5,379 nt of DNA from positions 1-5,379 of the forward strand of contig CAMLJA010000151.1 of assembly GCA_946480065.1 (NCBI GenBank), read 5' to 3'. This DNA comes from an uncultured Thermomonas sp. Its GTDB lineage: Bacteria > Pseudomonadota > Gammaproteobacteria > Xanthomonadales > Xanthomonadaceae. Shown here in pieces: positions 1 to 5,003 of the stretch; the stretch's first letter is position 1, and every line of letters begins with the position of its first letter. The translations under genes were made by a program, and so were the position numbers. The notes under the pieces were generated by a model. That model ran no database searches, had not been told where the DNA came from, and saw nothing but the letters and a program-made list of their open reading frames with translations.

Positions 1-512
1 CGGGCGCGCGCCTGACCCGCGAGATGCTGGGCATGACCCTGGCCCACCTGGGCAGCGCGGTGGTCCTGGGCGGCGCGCTGCTGGGGGAAGGCCTGAACCT
101 GCAGCGCGAGGTCGCGGTGCGGCCCGGTGGCTCGGTCCGGCTGGGCGGCGACTGCTTCGTGCTGCGCGGCATCGTCCATCGCGAAGGCCCCAACTACACC
201 AGCGACACCGGCACCGTGGACGTGCTGGCCGGCTGCAGCCGCCGCATCGCCACCCTGCACCCGGAGAAGCGCCGCTACGCCGCCGGCGGCCAGGTGATGA
301 CCGAAGCCGGCATCCGCCCCGGCCTCACCCGCGACCTGTACGTGGCGCTGGGCGAACCGCTGGGCGACGGCGCCTGGGCGCTGCGCGTGCACGTCAAGCC
401 GTTCGTGCGCTGGATCTGGGCCGGCGCGCTGCTGATGGCACTGGGCGGCTTCGTGGCCGCCAGCGACCGCCGCTTCCGCACCGCGCCCGCGCCGCGCAAG
501 GAGACCGCATGA
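1..512 (+). CDS. ccmF: CcmF, heme lyase subunit of System I cytochrome c maturation (C-terminal part, 5' end outside window)
   Basis: CcmF is the integral-membrane heme lyase component that takes heme from holo-CcmE and, with CcmH, ligates it to apocytochrome c on the periplasmic side. Only the last 169 residues are visible; the frame is open from base 3, so the gene begins upstream. Family hallmarks are a membrane segment containing GMTLAHLG (visible residues about 10-28), a periplasmic stretch with GPNY, TLHPEKR, MTEAGI and GLTRDLYVALGEPLGDG (about 60-122), the KPFVRWIW motif, and a last membrane helix (about 136-153) ending in ASDRRFR. The heme-handling WWD region lies outside the window. 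The stop codon overlaps the ccmG start (ATGA, 509-512), indicating one operon. Nothing in the visible part looks damaged. The identification is firm from these C-terminal motifs. Confidence 0.95.
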   Translation, partial: GARLTREMLGMTLAHLGSAVVLGGALLGEGLNLQREVAVRPGGSVRLGGDCFVLRGIVHREGPNYTSDTGTVDVLAGCSRRIATLHPEKRRYAAGGQVMTEAGIRPGLTRDLYVALGEPLGDGAWALRVHVKPFVRWIWAGALLMALGGFVAASDRRFRTAPAPRKETA

Positions 513-1069
513 CCGCCCCCGCCCGCCGCCCCGCGCGCTGGCTGCCGCTGCTGGTGTTCGCCGCGCTGGCCGCTCTGCTGGCCGCCGGGGTGTGGATGAG
601 CCGCCGGCCGGACCGCGACGTCCTGCCCTCGCCGCTGATCGGCAAGCCGGCACCGGCGTTCGCGCTGCCGGTGCTGCACGAACCCGCGCGCACGGTGACC
701 CTGGACGACCTCAAGGGCCAGCCGTTCCTGATGAACGTCTGGGGCAGCTGGTGCGTGGAGTGCCGGGTGGAGCACCCGGTGCTGACCCGCTTCGCCGAGA
801 CCCGCCGCCTGCGCGTGGTGGGCTACAACTGGAAGGACGAGCCGGAGGACGCGCTGCGCTGGCTGGCGCAGTTCGGCAACCCGTACTGGCTGGTGCTCAG
901 CGACGTGGACGGCCGCGCCGCCATCGAATGGGGCATCTACGGCGCGCCGGAAACCTTCCTGGTCGACGGCGCCGGCATCGTGCGCTGGAAGCACGTGGGC
1001 GCGCTGACCGACGAGACCATCGCCAATGAACTGATGCCGGCGCTGCGCAGGATCGAGGACGGCCGATGA
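509..1069 (+). CDS. ccmG: CcmG/DsbE, membrane-anchored thiol:disulfide oxidoreductase for cytochrome c maturation
   Basis: This 186-residue thioredoxin-fold protein keeps the apocytochrome CXXCH cysteines, or CcmH, reduced in the periplasm. It is anchored by one N-terminal helix (about residues 11-29) and has a periplasmic domain from about residue 42 (IGKPAPAFALP). The active site is WCVEC, with C82 and C85, and the usual cis-proline loop GIYGAPETF carries P147. YNWKDEP and the long acidic segment after it are typical of CcmG rather than a general thioredoxin. The start is supported by AAGGAG at 498-503, five bases before the ATG, and by the ATGA overlap with ccmF. Its own stop overlaps the ccmH ATG. 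The dipeptide between the cysteines is Val-Glu, whereas E. coli CcmG has Pro-Thr, which may alter redox potential. Length is normal for the family. Confidence 0.95.
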   Translation: MTAPARRPARWLPLLVFAALAALLAAGVWMSRRPDRDVLPSPLIGKPAPAFALPVLHEPARTVTLDDLKGQPFLMNVWGSWCVECRVEHPVLTRFAETRRLRVVGYNWKDEPEDALRWLAQFGNPYWLVLSDVDGRAAIEWGIYGAPETFLVDGAGIVRWKHVGALTDETIANELMPALRRIEDGR

Positions 1070-1851
1070 AGGGCCTTGGCCTGTCGTTCCCGCGAGCGCG
1101 GGAATCCACGCCCTCGGCGTACCGCGACCGGCAGTTCGGCCTGCTGCCCATCGCGCGACGCCTGGGCTCGTCATTCCAACTGCGGCACTTCGGCTCGTCG
1201 TCCATCGCGCAACGCCTGGACCCGTCATTCCCGCGAAAGCGGGAATCCAGGCCTCCGGCTTCCGGCGGCCGACAGTTCAGCGTGCCGTCCATCGCGCAGC
1301 CCTTCGGCTCGTCATTCCCGCGCAGGCGGGAATCGCTCTTGTCCGGAAGGCAGGAAGCCCACGCGAAGAGCGATTCCCGCCTGCGCGGGAATGACGGCAA
1401 AGGCATCCTGCTCTTCGCCTGCCTGCTGCTCTCGTCCGTCGCGCTACCCGCCTTCGCCCAGGCCAACCAGCAGGCCGACGCCGCGCCGCTGCAGTTCCAG
1501 AATGCGGCAGAGGAAGCCCGCTTCCACGCGCTGGCCAGCCGGCTGCGCTGCGTGATGTGCCAGAACCAGTCGCTGGCCGACTCCAACGCGCTGATCGCGC
1601 TCAGCCTGCGCCGCGAGGTGCTGGACCTGATGCGCCAGGGCCGCAGCGACGACCAGATCCAGGATTTCCTGGTCCAGCGCTACGGCGAATTCGTGCTGTA
1701 CCAGCCGCGGGTCGAGGGCCGCACCTGGCTGCTGTGGGCCGGCCCGGCGCTGCTGCTGCTGGCCGGCGCCGGCGCGGTGGCCGCCAGCGTGCGCCGCCGA
1801 CGACCGCCCGCCGCCGCGGCCGCGGCCCCCGACGAACCGCAGGAGTGGTGA
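1066..1851 (+). CDS. ccmH: CcmH (CcmL/CycL type) thiol oxidoreductase with an N-terminus extended by REP repeats
   Basis: CcmH is a small periplasmic, membrane-anchored protein whose LRCxxCQNQS motif exchanges disulfides with apocytochrome c and which works with CcmF in heme attachment. Here the motif is LRCVMCQNQS (C162, C165). It is followed by a helical bundle (about 170-210), the RYGEFVLYQP signature, and a C-terminal membrane helix (about 222-241) with a short Arg-rich tail. The mature part and its signal peptide (about 113-131, cleavage likely after ALPAFA) total about 148 residues, the usual size. The predicted product is 261 residues because the first 110 or so codons are REP-derived (see the repeat entries). 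The 1066 start has GAGGA at 1055-1059 and couples to the ccmG stop (ATGA). No in-frame ATG occurs before the CxxC motif; TTG at 1339 or CTG at 1381 are the only visible candidates for a start nearer the signal peptide. Identity is certain; the true N-terminus is not. Confidence 0.9.
   Translation: MKGLGLSFPRARESTPSAYRDRQFGLLPIARRLGSSFQLRHFGSSSIAQRLDPSFPRKRESRPPASGGRQFSVPSIAQPFGSSFPRRRESLLSGRQEAHAKSDSRLRGNDGKGILLFACLLLSSVALPAFAQANQQADAAPLQFQNAAEEARFHALASRLRCVMCQNQSLADSNALIALSLRREVLDLMRQGRSDDQIQDFLVQRYGEFVLYQPRVEGRTWLLWAGPALLLLAGAGAVAASVRRRRPPAAAAAAPDEPQEW
1087..1104 (+). repeat. REP palindrome 1
   Basis: The arms TTCCCGC and GCGGGAA are separated by GAGC. This is the first copy in the ccmH array and is slightly diverged: it has GTCGTTCC where the other complete copies have GTCATTCC, so the outer A-T pair is lost. 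It encodes FPRARE in the ccmH frame. Confidence 0.85.
1227..1246 (+). repeat. REP palindrome 2
   Basis: The arms ATTCCCGC and GCGGGAAT enclose the loop GAAA. With its flanks (1222-1250) it is an exact 29-base reverse complement of the copy at 3017-3045, upstream of the MetX-family gene. Such identity suggests recent mobilisation or gene-conversion-like homogenisation. Confidence 0.9.
1310..1396. repeat. 31-bp perfect inverted repeat of two head-to-head REPs (REPIN-like)
   Basis: The left arm (1310-1340) and right arm (1366-1396) are exact reverse complements, separated by a 25-base spacer rich in purines (1341-1365). Each arm also holds its own small palindrome (1314-1333 with loop GCAG; 1373-1392 with loop CTGC). 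The sequence can therefore fold either as two small hairpins or as one long one. This two-REP layout matches the known REPIN architecture spread by RAYT transposases; no RAYT gene is in the window. The right arm ends only a few codons before the CcmH signal-peptide core. Confidence 0.9.
1841..1845 (+). promoter_or_regulatory. Ribosome binding site of ccmI
   Basis: AGGAG lies five bases before the ATG at 1851 and inside the last codons of ccmH. It fixes the ccmI start at the TGATG overlap, rather than any of the in-frame codons upstream within ccmH. Confidence 0.8.
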
Positions 1852-2846
1852 TGGCGCTCTTCCTGGCCCTGGCCTCCGTGCTGGCGGTGGCGACGATGGC
1901 GGTGCTGCTGCGGCCGCTGTGGCCGCAGGCGCGCGGGCTGGCCATCGGCATCGCGGTGGTCGCGCTGGCCACCACCGCGCTGCTGTACCGGCTGGTGGGC
2001 ACGCCGGCGGCGCTGGACCCGGCGGCGCTGCGCGCGCCGCAGACGCTGGCCGAAGCGGTGGCGCAGCTGGAGGCCTCGCTGGCGCGCGATCCCGCCCAGG
2101 CCGAAGGCTGGAAGCTGCTGGGCATGGCCTACCAGCGCCAGGGCGACGCCGCCCGCGCGCGCGACGCCTACATGCGCGCCGCCGCGCTGGCGCCGGTGGA
2201 CCCCGACGTGCTGGCCGAAGCCGCGCAGGCGCGCGCGCTGGCGGACCCCGCGCACCGCTTCGACGCCCGCGCGGTGGCGCTGCTGCAGGCCGCGCTGAAG
2301 GCGCAGCCGGCGCACCAGCGCGCGCGCTGGTTCCTGGGCGTGGCCCAGCGCCAGGCCGGGCAGGACGCCGCGGCCGCCGCCACCTGGGCGCCGCTGCTGG
2401 CGCAGGTGGATGCGCCCACCGCCGCGAGCCTGCGCAAGGAAATCGACGCCGCCCGCGCGGCCGCGGGCCTGCCGCCGCTGCCGGCCCCGGCCGCCGCGCC
2501 CGGCGCGCTGGCGGTGCGGGTGTCGCTGGATCCGGACTTCGCCGCGCGCGTGCGCCTGCGGCCGGACGCCCAGGTGTTCGTGATCGCGCGCCAGCCCGGC
2601 GGCCCGCCGATGCCGGTGGCGGTGGAGCGCCACGCGCTGTCGGAACTGCCGCTCACCGCGCAGCTCGACGACGGCGACAGCCCCATGCCCACGCTCAAGC
2701 TCTCGCAGCTGGGCGAGGTGGAACTGGTGGCGCGGCTGTCGGCCAGCGGCGAGGCGATGAAGCAGGATGGCGACATCGAGTCCAGGCCGGTGCGCATCAC
2801 CCTGCCCGCCAAGGCGCCAGTCGAACTGGTGATCGGCGCGCCGTAG
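1851..2846 (+). CDS. ccmI: CcmI (CycH), TPR-containing apocytochrome c chaperone of the maturation complex
   Basis: CcmI binds the C-terminal helix of apocytochrome c through periplasmic TPR repeats and hands it to the CcmF/CcmH heme ligation complex. The 331-residue product has two membrane helices (about 2-21 and 29-49). A TPR region follows at about 64-200, with repeat signatures such as AEGWKLLGMAYQRQGDAARA and RARWFLGVAQRQAGQ. A Pro/Ala linker (about 207-220) leads to a beta-rich C-terminal domain (about 221-331) with LRPDAQVFVIAR and QLGEVELVARLSASG. The start is set by AGGAG at 1841-1845 and the one-base overlap with the ccmH stop. The loop between the two helices is only about eight residues. 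In well-studied CcmI proteins this cytoplasmic loop is long and helix-rich, so this is a compact variant. It is the last gene of the operon here. Confidence 0.9.
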   Translation: MALFLALASVLAVATMAVLLRPLWPQARGLAIGIAVVALATTALLYRLVGTPAALDPAALRAPQTLAEAVAQLEASLARDPAQAEGWKLLGMAYQRQGDAARARDAYMRAAALAPVDPDVLAEAAQARALADPAHRFDARAVALLQAALKAQPAHQRARWFLGVAQRQAGQDAAAAATWAPLLAQVDAPTAASLRKEIDAARAAAGLPPLPAPAAAPGALAVRVSLDPDFAARVRLRPDAQVFVIARQPGGPPMPVAVERHALSELPLTAQLDDGDSPMPTLKLSQLGEVELVARLSASGEAMKQDGDIESRPVRITLPAKAPVELVIGAP

Positions 2847-2859
2847 TGTCCCGATGCTG

Positions 2860-2883
2860 CGCGGCGTCGCGTGCGCCGCGTTT
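2860..2883 (+). terminator. Possible intrinsic terminator of the ccm operon
   Basis: CGCGGCG (2860-2866) and CGCCGCG (2874-2880) form a 7-bp all-GC stem with a 7-base loop, followed by TTT (2881-2883). It starts 14 bases after the ccmI stop, which is a fitting position. The T-tract is short, so it may be weak or only partly effective. Confidence 0.4.
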
Positions 2884-3004
2884 GCATTCGCGGGTCCGTG
2901 GTCCAGGATTCGCCGCAGCGGCCGGCCGGGTGGCAGCCTGCTGCCTGGGCGCCACGTCGGCTCCCATCGGCACGCGGGTCCGGACTGCGGTTCGGCAAGA
3001 CCCG

Positions 3005-3010
3005 TAAAAT
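3005..3010 (+). promoter_or_regulatory. Candidate -10 box for the MetX-family gene
   Basis: TAAAAT stands out in GC-rich surroundings 41 bases before the start codon. No good -35 hexamer is seen at the usual spacing (GGACTG at 17 bases is poor). If used, transcription would begin near 3016-3018, making the leader almost entirely the REP hairpin at 3017-3045. Confidence 0.4.
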
Positions 3011-3016
3011 CACGCA

Positions 3017-3045
3017 CTGGATTCCCGCTTTCGCGGGAATGACGG
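3017..3045 (-). repeat. REP element in the leader region of the MetX-family gene
   Basis: The palindrome ATTCCCGC-TTTC-GCGGGAAT (3021-3040) has flanks that make it an exact reverse complement of 1222-1250. It ends six bases before the start codon at 3052 and occupies the place where a ribosome binding site is expected; only GGAA within its right arm resembles one. Confidence 0.9.
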
Positions 3046-3051
3046 CCAGAC

Positions 3052-4176
3052 ATGACCGAATTCATCCCGCCCGGCACCCGCTGGTTCGCGCTGCCCTCGC
3101 CCTTCCCGATGAAACGCGGCGGCGCGCTGCACGGCGCGCGCATGGCCTACGAAACCTGGGGCACGCTGGCGCCGGACGGCGGCAACGCGGTGCTGGTGCT
3201 CACCGGGCTGTCGCCGGACGCGCACGCCGCGGCCAGCGGGCAGGATCCCTCGCCGGGCTGGTGGGAGGCCATGGTGGGCCCGGGCAAGCCGATCGACACC
3301 GACCGCTGGTTCGTGGTCTGCGTGAACGCGCTGGGCAGCTGCAAGGGCAGCACCGGCCCGGCCTCGATCGACCCCGCCACCGGCGAGACCTACCGGCTCG
3401 CCTTCCCGGAACTGTCGGTGGAGGACGGGGCCGACGCCGCCGCCGCGGTGGTGCGCGGGCTGGGCATCGCGCGGCTGGCCTGCGTGATCGGCAACTCGAT
3501 GGGCGGGATGGCGGCGCTGGCGCTGCTGCAGCGGCACCCCGGCATTGCCCGCAGCCACGTCAACATCTCCGGCGCCGCGCGCGCGCTGCCGTTCTCCATC
3601 GCCATCCGCTCGCTGCAGCGCGAGGCCATCCGCCTGGACCCGAAGTGGAACGGCGGCGACTACAGCGAGGACGCCTACCCCGAATCCGGCATGCGCATGG
3701 CGCGCAAGCTGGGCGTGATCACCTACCGCTCGGCGCTGGAATGGGACGGCCGCTTCGGCCGCGTGCGGCTGGACTCCGACCGCCGCGACGACGAGGACCC
3801 GTTCGGCCTGGAGTTCCAGGTGGAGAGCTACCTGGAGGCGCACGCGCGCCGCTTCGTGCGCCGCTTCGACCCCAACTGCTACCTCTACCTCAGCCGCTCC
3901 ATGGACTGGTTCGACCTGGGCGAAGGCTGCGGCGGCGACGTGCTGCGCGGGCTGGCCGGCATCCGGGTGGAGCGCGCGCTGGCCATCGGCGTGCACACCG
4001 ACATCCTGTTCCCGCTGCAGCAGCAGGAGCAGATCGCCGACGGCCTGCGCGCCGGCGGCTGCGACGCCCGCTTCCTGCCGCTGGAGTCCCCGCAGGGCCA
4101 CGACGCCTTCCTGGTGGACATGGAGCGCTTCGGCCCCGCCCTGCGCGATTTCCTGGACGCGCTGCCCGCCGCCTGA
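3052..4176 (+). CDS. metX: MetX-family O-acyltransferase (homoserine or serine O-succinyltransferase), alpha/beta-hydrolase fold
   Basis: This cytoplasmic enzyme of 374 residues activates the hydroxyl of homoserine (methionine route) or serine (cysteine route) by acyl transfer from an acyl-CoA. Visible signatures are the N-terminus MTEFIPPG and PSPFPMKRGG, then AYETWGTL, TGLSPDAHA, GWWEAMVGPGKPIDT and CVNALGSCKGSTGP. The nucleophile elbow GNSMGG carries S149. D317 lies in HTDILFP and H350 in PQGHDAF, completing the Ser-Asp-His triad. SLQREAIRLDP and SRSMDWFDLG are also family motifs. As I recall, xanthomonad members have been assigned to succinyl transfer, and some to L-serine O-succinyltransferase (CysX); the sequence alone does not settle acceptor or donor here. 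The start matches the Xanthomonas-type N-terminus, although no good ribosome binding site precedes it. The next gene also acts on cysteine metabolism. Family assignment is certain; substrate is open. Confidence 0.93.
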   Translation: MTEFIPPGTRWFALPSPFPMKRGGALHGARMAYETWGTLAPDGGNAVLVLTGLSPDAHAAASGQDPSPGWWEAMVGPGKPIDTDRWFVVCVNALGSCKGSTGPASIDPATGETYRLAFPELSVEDGADAAAAVVRGLGIARLACVIGNSMGGMAALALLQRHPGIARSHVNISGAARALPFSIAIRSLQREAIRLDPKWNGGDYSEDAYPESGMRMARKLGVITYRSALEWDGRFGRVRLDSDRRDDEDPFGLEFQVESYLEAHARRFVRRFDPNCYLYLSRSMDWFDLGEGCGGDVLRGLAGIRVERALAIGVHTDILFPLQQQEQIADGLRAGGCDARFLPLESPQGHDAFLVDMERFGPALRDFLDALPAA

Positions 4177-4182
4177 CCCCAT

Positions 4183-4201
4183 TCATGCCTTCACGGCATG
4201 A
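4183..4201. other. Inverted repeat between the MetX-family and cysteine dioxygenase-like genes
   Basis: TCATGCC (4183-4189) and GGCATGA (4195-4201) form a perfect 7-bp inverted repeat with a 5-base spacer. No T-tract follows, so an intrinsic terminator is unlikely. It lies where the -35 region of the downstream promoter would be, which would suit an operator, but this is inference. Confidence 0.45.
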
Positions 4202-4218
4202 GCACATGCCCGCGCGCT

Positions 4219-4227
4219 TGGTACACT
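4219..4227 (+). promoter_or_regulatory. Candidate extended -10 promoter of the cysteine dioxygenase-like gene
   Basis: TGG-TACACT fits the extended -10 pattern (TGn followed by a TATAAT-like hexamer). Transcription would start about seven bases downstream, at or next to the ATG at 4235. No ribosome binding site is visible before that ATG, which agrees with a leaderless message. Confidence 0.5.
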
Positions 4228-4234
4228 CGGGGCC

Positions 4235-4825
4235 ATGGAGTCCTGCTGCCCCGCCATCGACTTTCCCGGCCGCGCCACCTTCGTGGCCGCCATCGATGCC
4301 GCGGTGGCGCGCGGCGATACCCACGCCGTCACCGCCGCCCTGCGCCAGGCCCTGTGCGGCCTGATCCGCGACCCGTCGGTGGAACTGCCGGCCTGCGTGC
4401 ACGAGCCCATCACCGACCACTACGCCCGCCGCGAGCTGTACCGCAGCCCCGCGCACGGCTACAGCGTGGTGGCCATGACCTGGGGCCCCGGCCAGGGCAC
4501 CCCGCTGCACGACCATTCCGGCCTGTGGTGCGTGGAAGGCGTGTGGCACGGCGAACTGGAGATCACCCAGTACGAACTGCTGGAACAGGCGGGCGACCGC
4601 TTCCGCTTCCGCGGCGCCGGCGGCATGCACGCCGGCCCCGGCAGCGCCGGCAGCCTGATCCCGCCGCACGAGTACCACACCATCCGCAACACCAGCCCCG
4701 ACCAGGTGGCGGTGTCGCTGCACATCTACCAGGCCGAGATGGCCTGCTGCACCCGCTTCCAGCCCCAGGCCGGCGGCTGGTACGTGCGCGAGTCCGCCGC
4801 GCTCCCCGCCGACCAGGCCGCCTGA
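4235..4825 (+). CDS. Cysteine dioxygenase family protein (cupin, non-heme iron)
   Basis: The 196-residue cytoplasmic cupin is predicted to oxidise cysteine to cysteine sulfinate with Fe(II) and O2. The iron ligands are H92 and H94 in GTPLHDHSG and H148 in HTIRN. C99 sits seven residues after the first ligand, matching the cysteine that forms the Cys-Tyr cofactor in mammalian CDO. Its partner is Y165, in SLHIY, which also supplies the catalytic S161 and H163. R65 or R66 (YARRELY) is placed to bind the substrate carboxylate; an Arg favours cysteine over 3-mercaptopropionate, whose dioxygenases have Gln there. Length is near 200 residues, as usual for the family. It lies 58 bases after the MetX-family gene but has its own candidate promoter. 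A second thiol substrate cannot be excluded. Confidence 0.88.
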   Translation: MESCCPAIDFPGRATFVAAIDAAVARGDTHAVTAALRQALCGLIRDPSVELPACVHEPITDHYARRELYRSPAHGYSVVAMTWGPGQGTPLHDHSGLWCVEGVWHGELEITQYELLEQAGDRFRFRGAGGMHAGPGSAGSLIPPHEYHTIRNTSPDQVAVSLHIYQAEMACCTRFQPQAGGWYVRESAALPADQAA

Positions 4826-4839
4826 GCAGGCCCCTCCGC

Positions 4840-4845
4840 TATACT
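4840..4845 (+). promoter_or_regulatory. Candidate -10 box of the tRNA-Leu gene
   Basis: TATACT lies 10 bases before the mature tRNA 5' end, followed by a GC-rich discriminator as expected for stable-RNA promoters. The -35 region would fall in the end of the preceding gene (about 4817-4823) and does not match consensus well. Confidence 0.6.
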
Positions 4846-4855
4846 TCGCCTCCGC

Positions 4856-4942
4856 GCCGGAATGGCGGAATCGGTAGACGCAGCGGACTCAAAATCCGCC
4901 GCCCTTAAAAGCGTGTGGGTTCGAGTCCCACTTCCGGCACCA
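4856..4942 (+). tRNA. tRNA-Leu, anticodon CAA (reads UUG)
   Basis: This is a complete 87-base class II tRNA with encoded CCA. The acceptor arms GCCGGAA (4856-4862) and TTCCGGC (4932-4938) pair perfectly, with discriminator A4939 and CCA at 4940-4942. The anticodon stem GCGGA/TCCGC encloses the loop CTCAAAA, with anticodon CAA at 4890-4892. A long variable arm (about 4900-4914) and the T-arm GTGGG-TTCGAGT-CCCAC (4915-4931) complete the cloverleaf. It resembles E. coli leuX in anticodon and D-arm. A tRNA 3' end of this kind is a common attachment site for integrating elements, but no integrase is visible. Confidence 0.97.
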
Positions 4943-4952
4943 GGCATGCGAA

Positions 4953-4966
4953 CGGCGGAACCGCCG
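4953..4966 (+). other. Short hairpin in the tRNA 3' trailer
   Basis: CGGCGG-AA-CCGCCG can form a small GC stem just after the CCA end. It may help define the precursor 3' end for trimming or simply support the terminator that follows. Confidence 0.4.
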
Positions 4967-4970
4967 ATGA

Positions 4971-5003
4971 AATAACCCGCCTCTTAGGCGGGTTATTGGT
5001 TTT
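4971..5003 (+). terminator. Rho-independent terminator of the tRNA-Leu transcript
   Basis: AATAACCCGCCT (4971-4982) and AGGCGGGTTATT (4986-4997) make a perfect 12-bp stem with a CTT loop, followed by GGTTTT (TTTT at 5000-5003). The flanking A/T pairs extend the U-rich side. It is symmetrical enough to work on either strand. Confidence 0.9.

Larger units (their letters stand above)
1084..1396 (+). repeat. REP-type repeat array inserted in the 5' part of ccmH
   Basis: This stretch consists of units beginning TCrTTCC. Unit A spans 1084-1170 (87 bp), a degenerate unit spans 1171-1224 (54 bp), and unit B spans 1225-1311 (87 bp); a terminal head-to-head pair ends at 1396. Units A and B share the palindrome, a CAGTTC block and a CCATCGCGC block. 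The short unit lacks 33 bp including most of the palindrome. All unit lengths are multiples of three, so the ccmH frame passes through. The translated units begin SFPRxRES and share 16 of 29 residues between A and B. Palindromes of this kind (ATTCCCGC, 4-nt loop, GCGGGAAT) are dispersed in xanthomonad intergenic DNA; placement inside a conserved gene is unusual. The boundaries with native ccmH sequence are inferred from where the repeats and signal peptide begin. Confidence 0.88.

Noticed and set aside
1084..1396. CRISPR array
   Set aside because: The repeats are palindromic REPs inside variable-length units without uniform direct repeats or unique spacers, and one pair is head-to-head.
897..1586. 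Long open frames on the minus strand and in a second plus frame across the REP array of ccmH
   Set aside because: They read repeated DSRxRGND-like and PRKRES-like peptides, the usual by-product of translating these palindromes, and overlap clear ccmG and ccmH coding sequence.
2847..3016. Riboswitch upstream of the MetX-family gene
   Set aside because: Small hairpins such as GGCAG-CCTG-CTGCC (2932-2945) occur, but no recognised SAM-riboswitch core could be assembled and a later promoter is more likely.
2854..3042. Small plus-strand frame of 62 codons between ccmI and the MetX-family gene
   Set aside because: Its end is REP sequence, it has no convincing ribosome binding site, and it overlaps the candidate terminator hairpin and promoter.
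1680..3143. 487-codon open frame on the minus strand opposite ccmI
   Set aside because: It is a stop-poor shadow in GC-rich DNA, rich in Arg, Gln, Gly and His with no domain; the plus strand encodes a clear CcmI.
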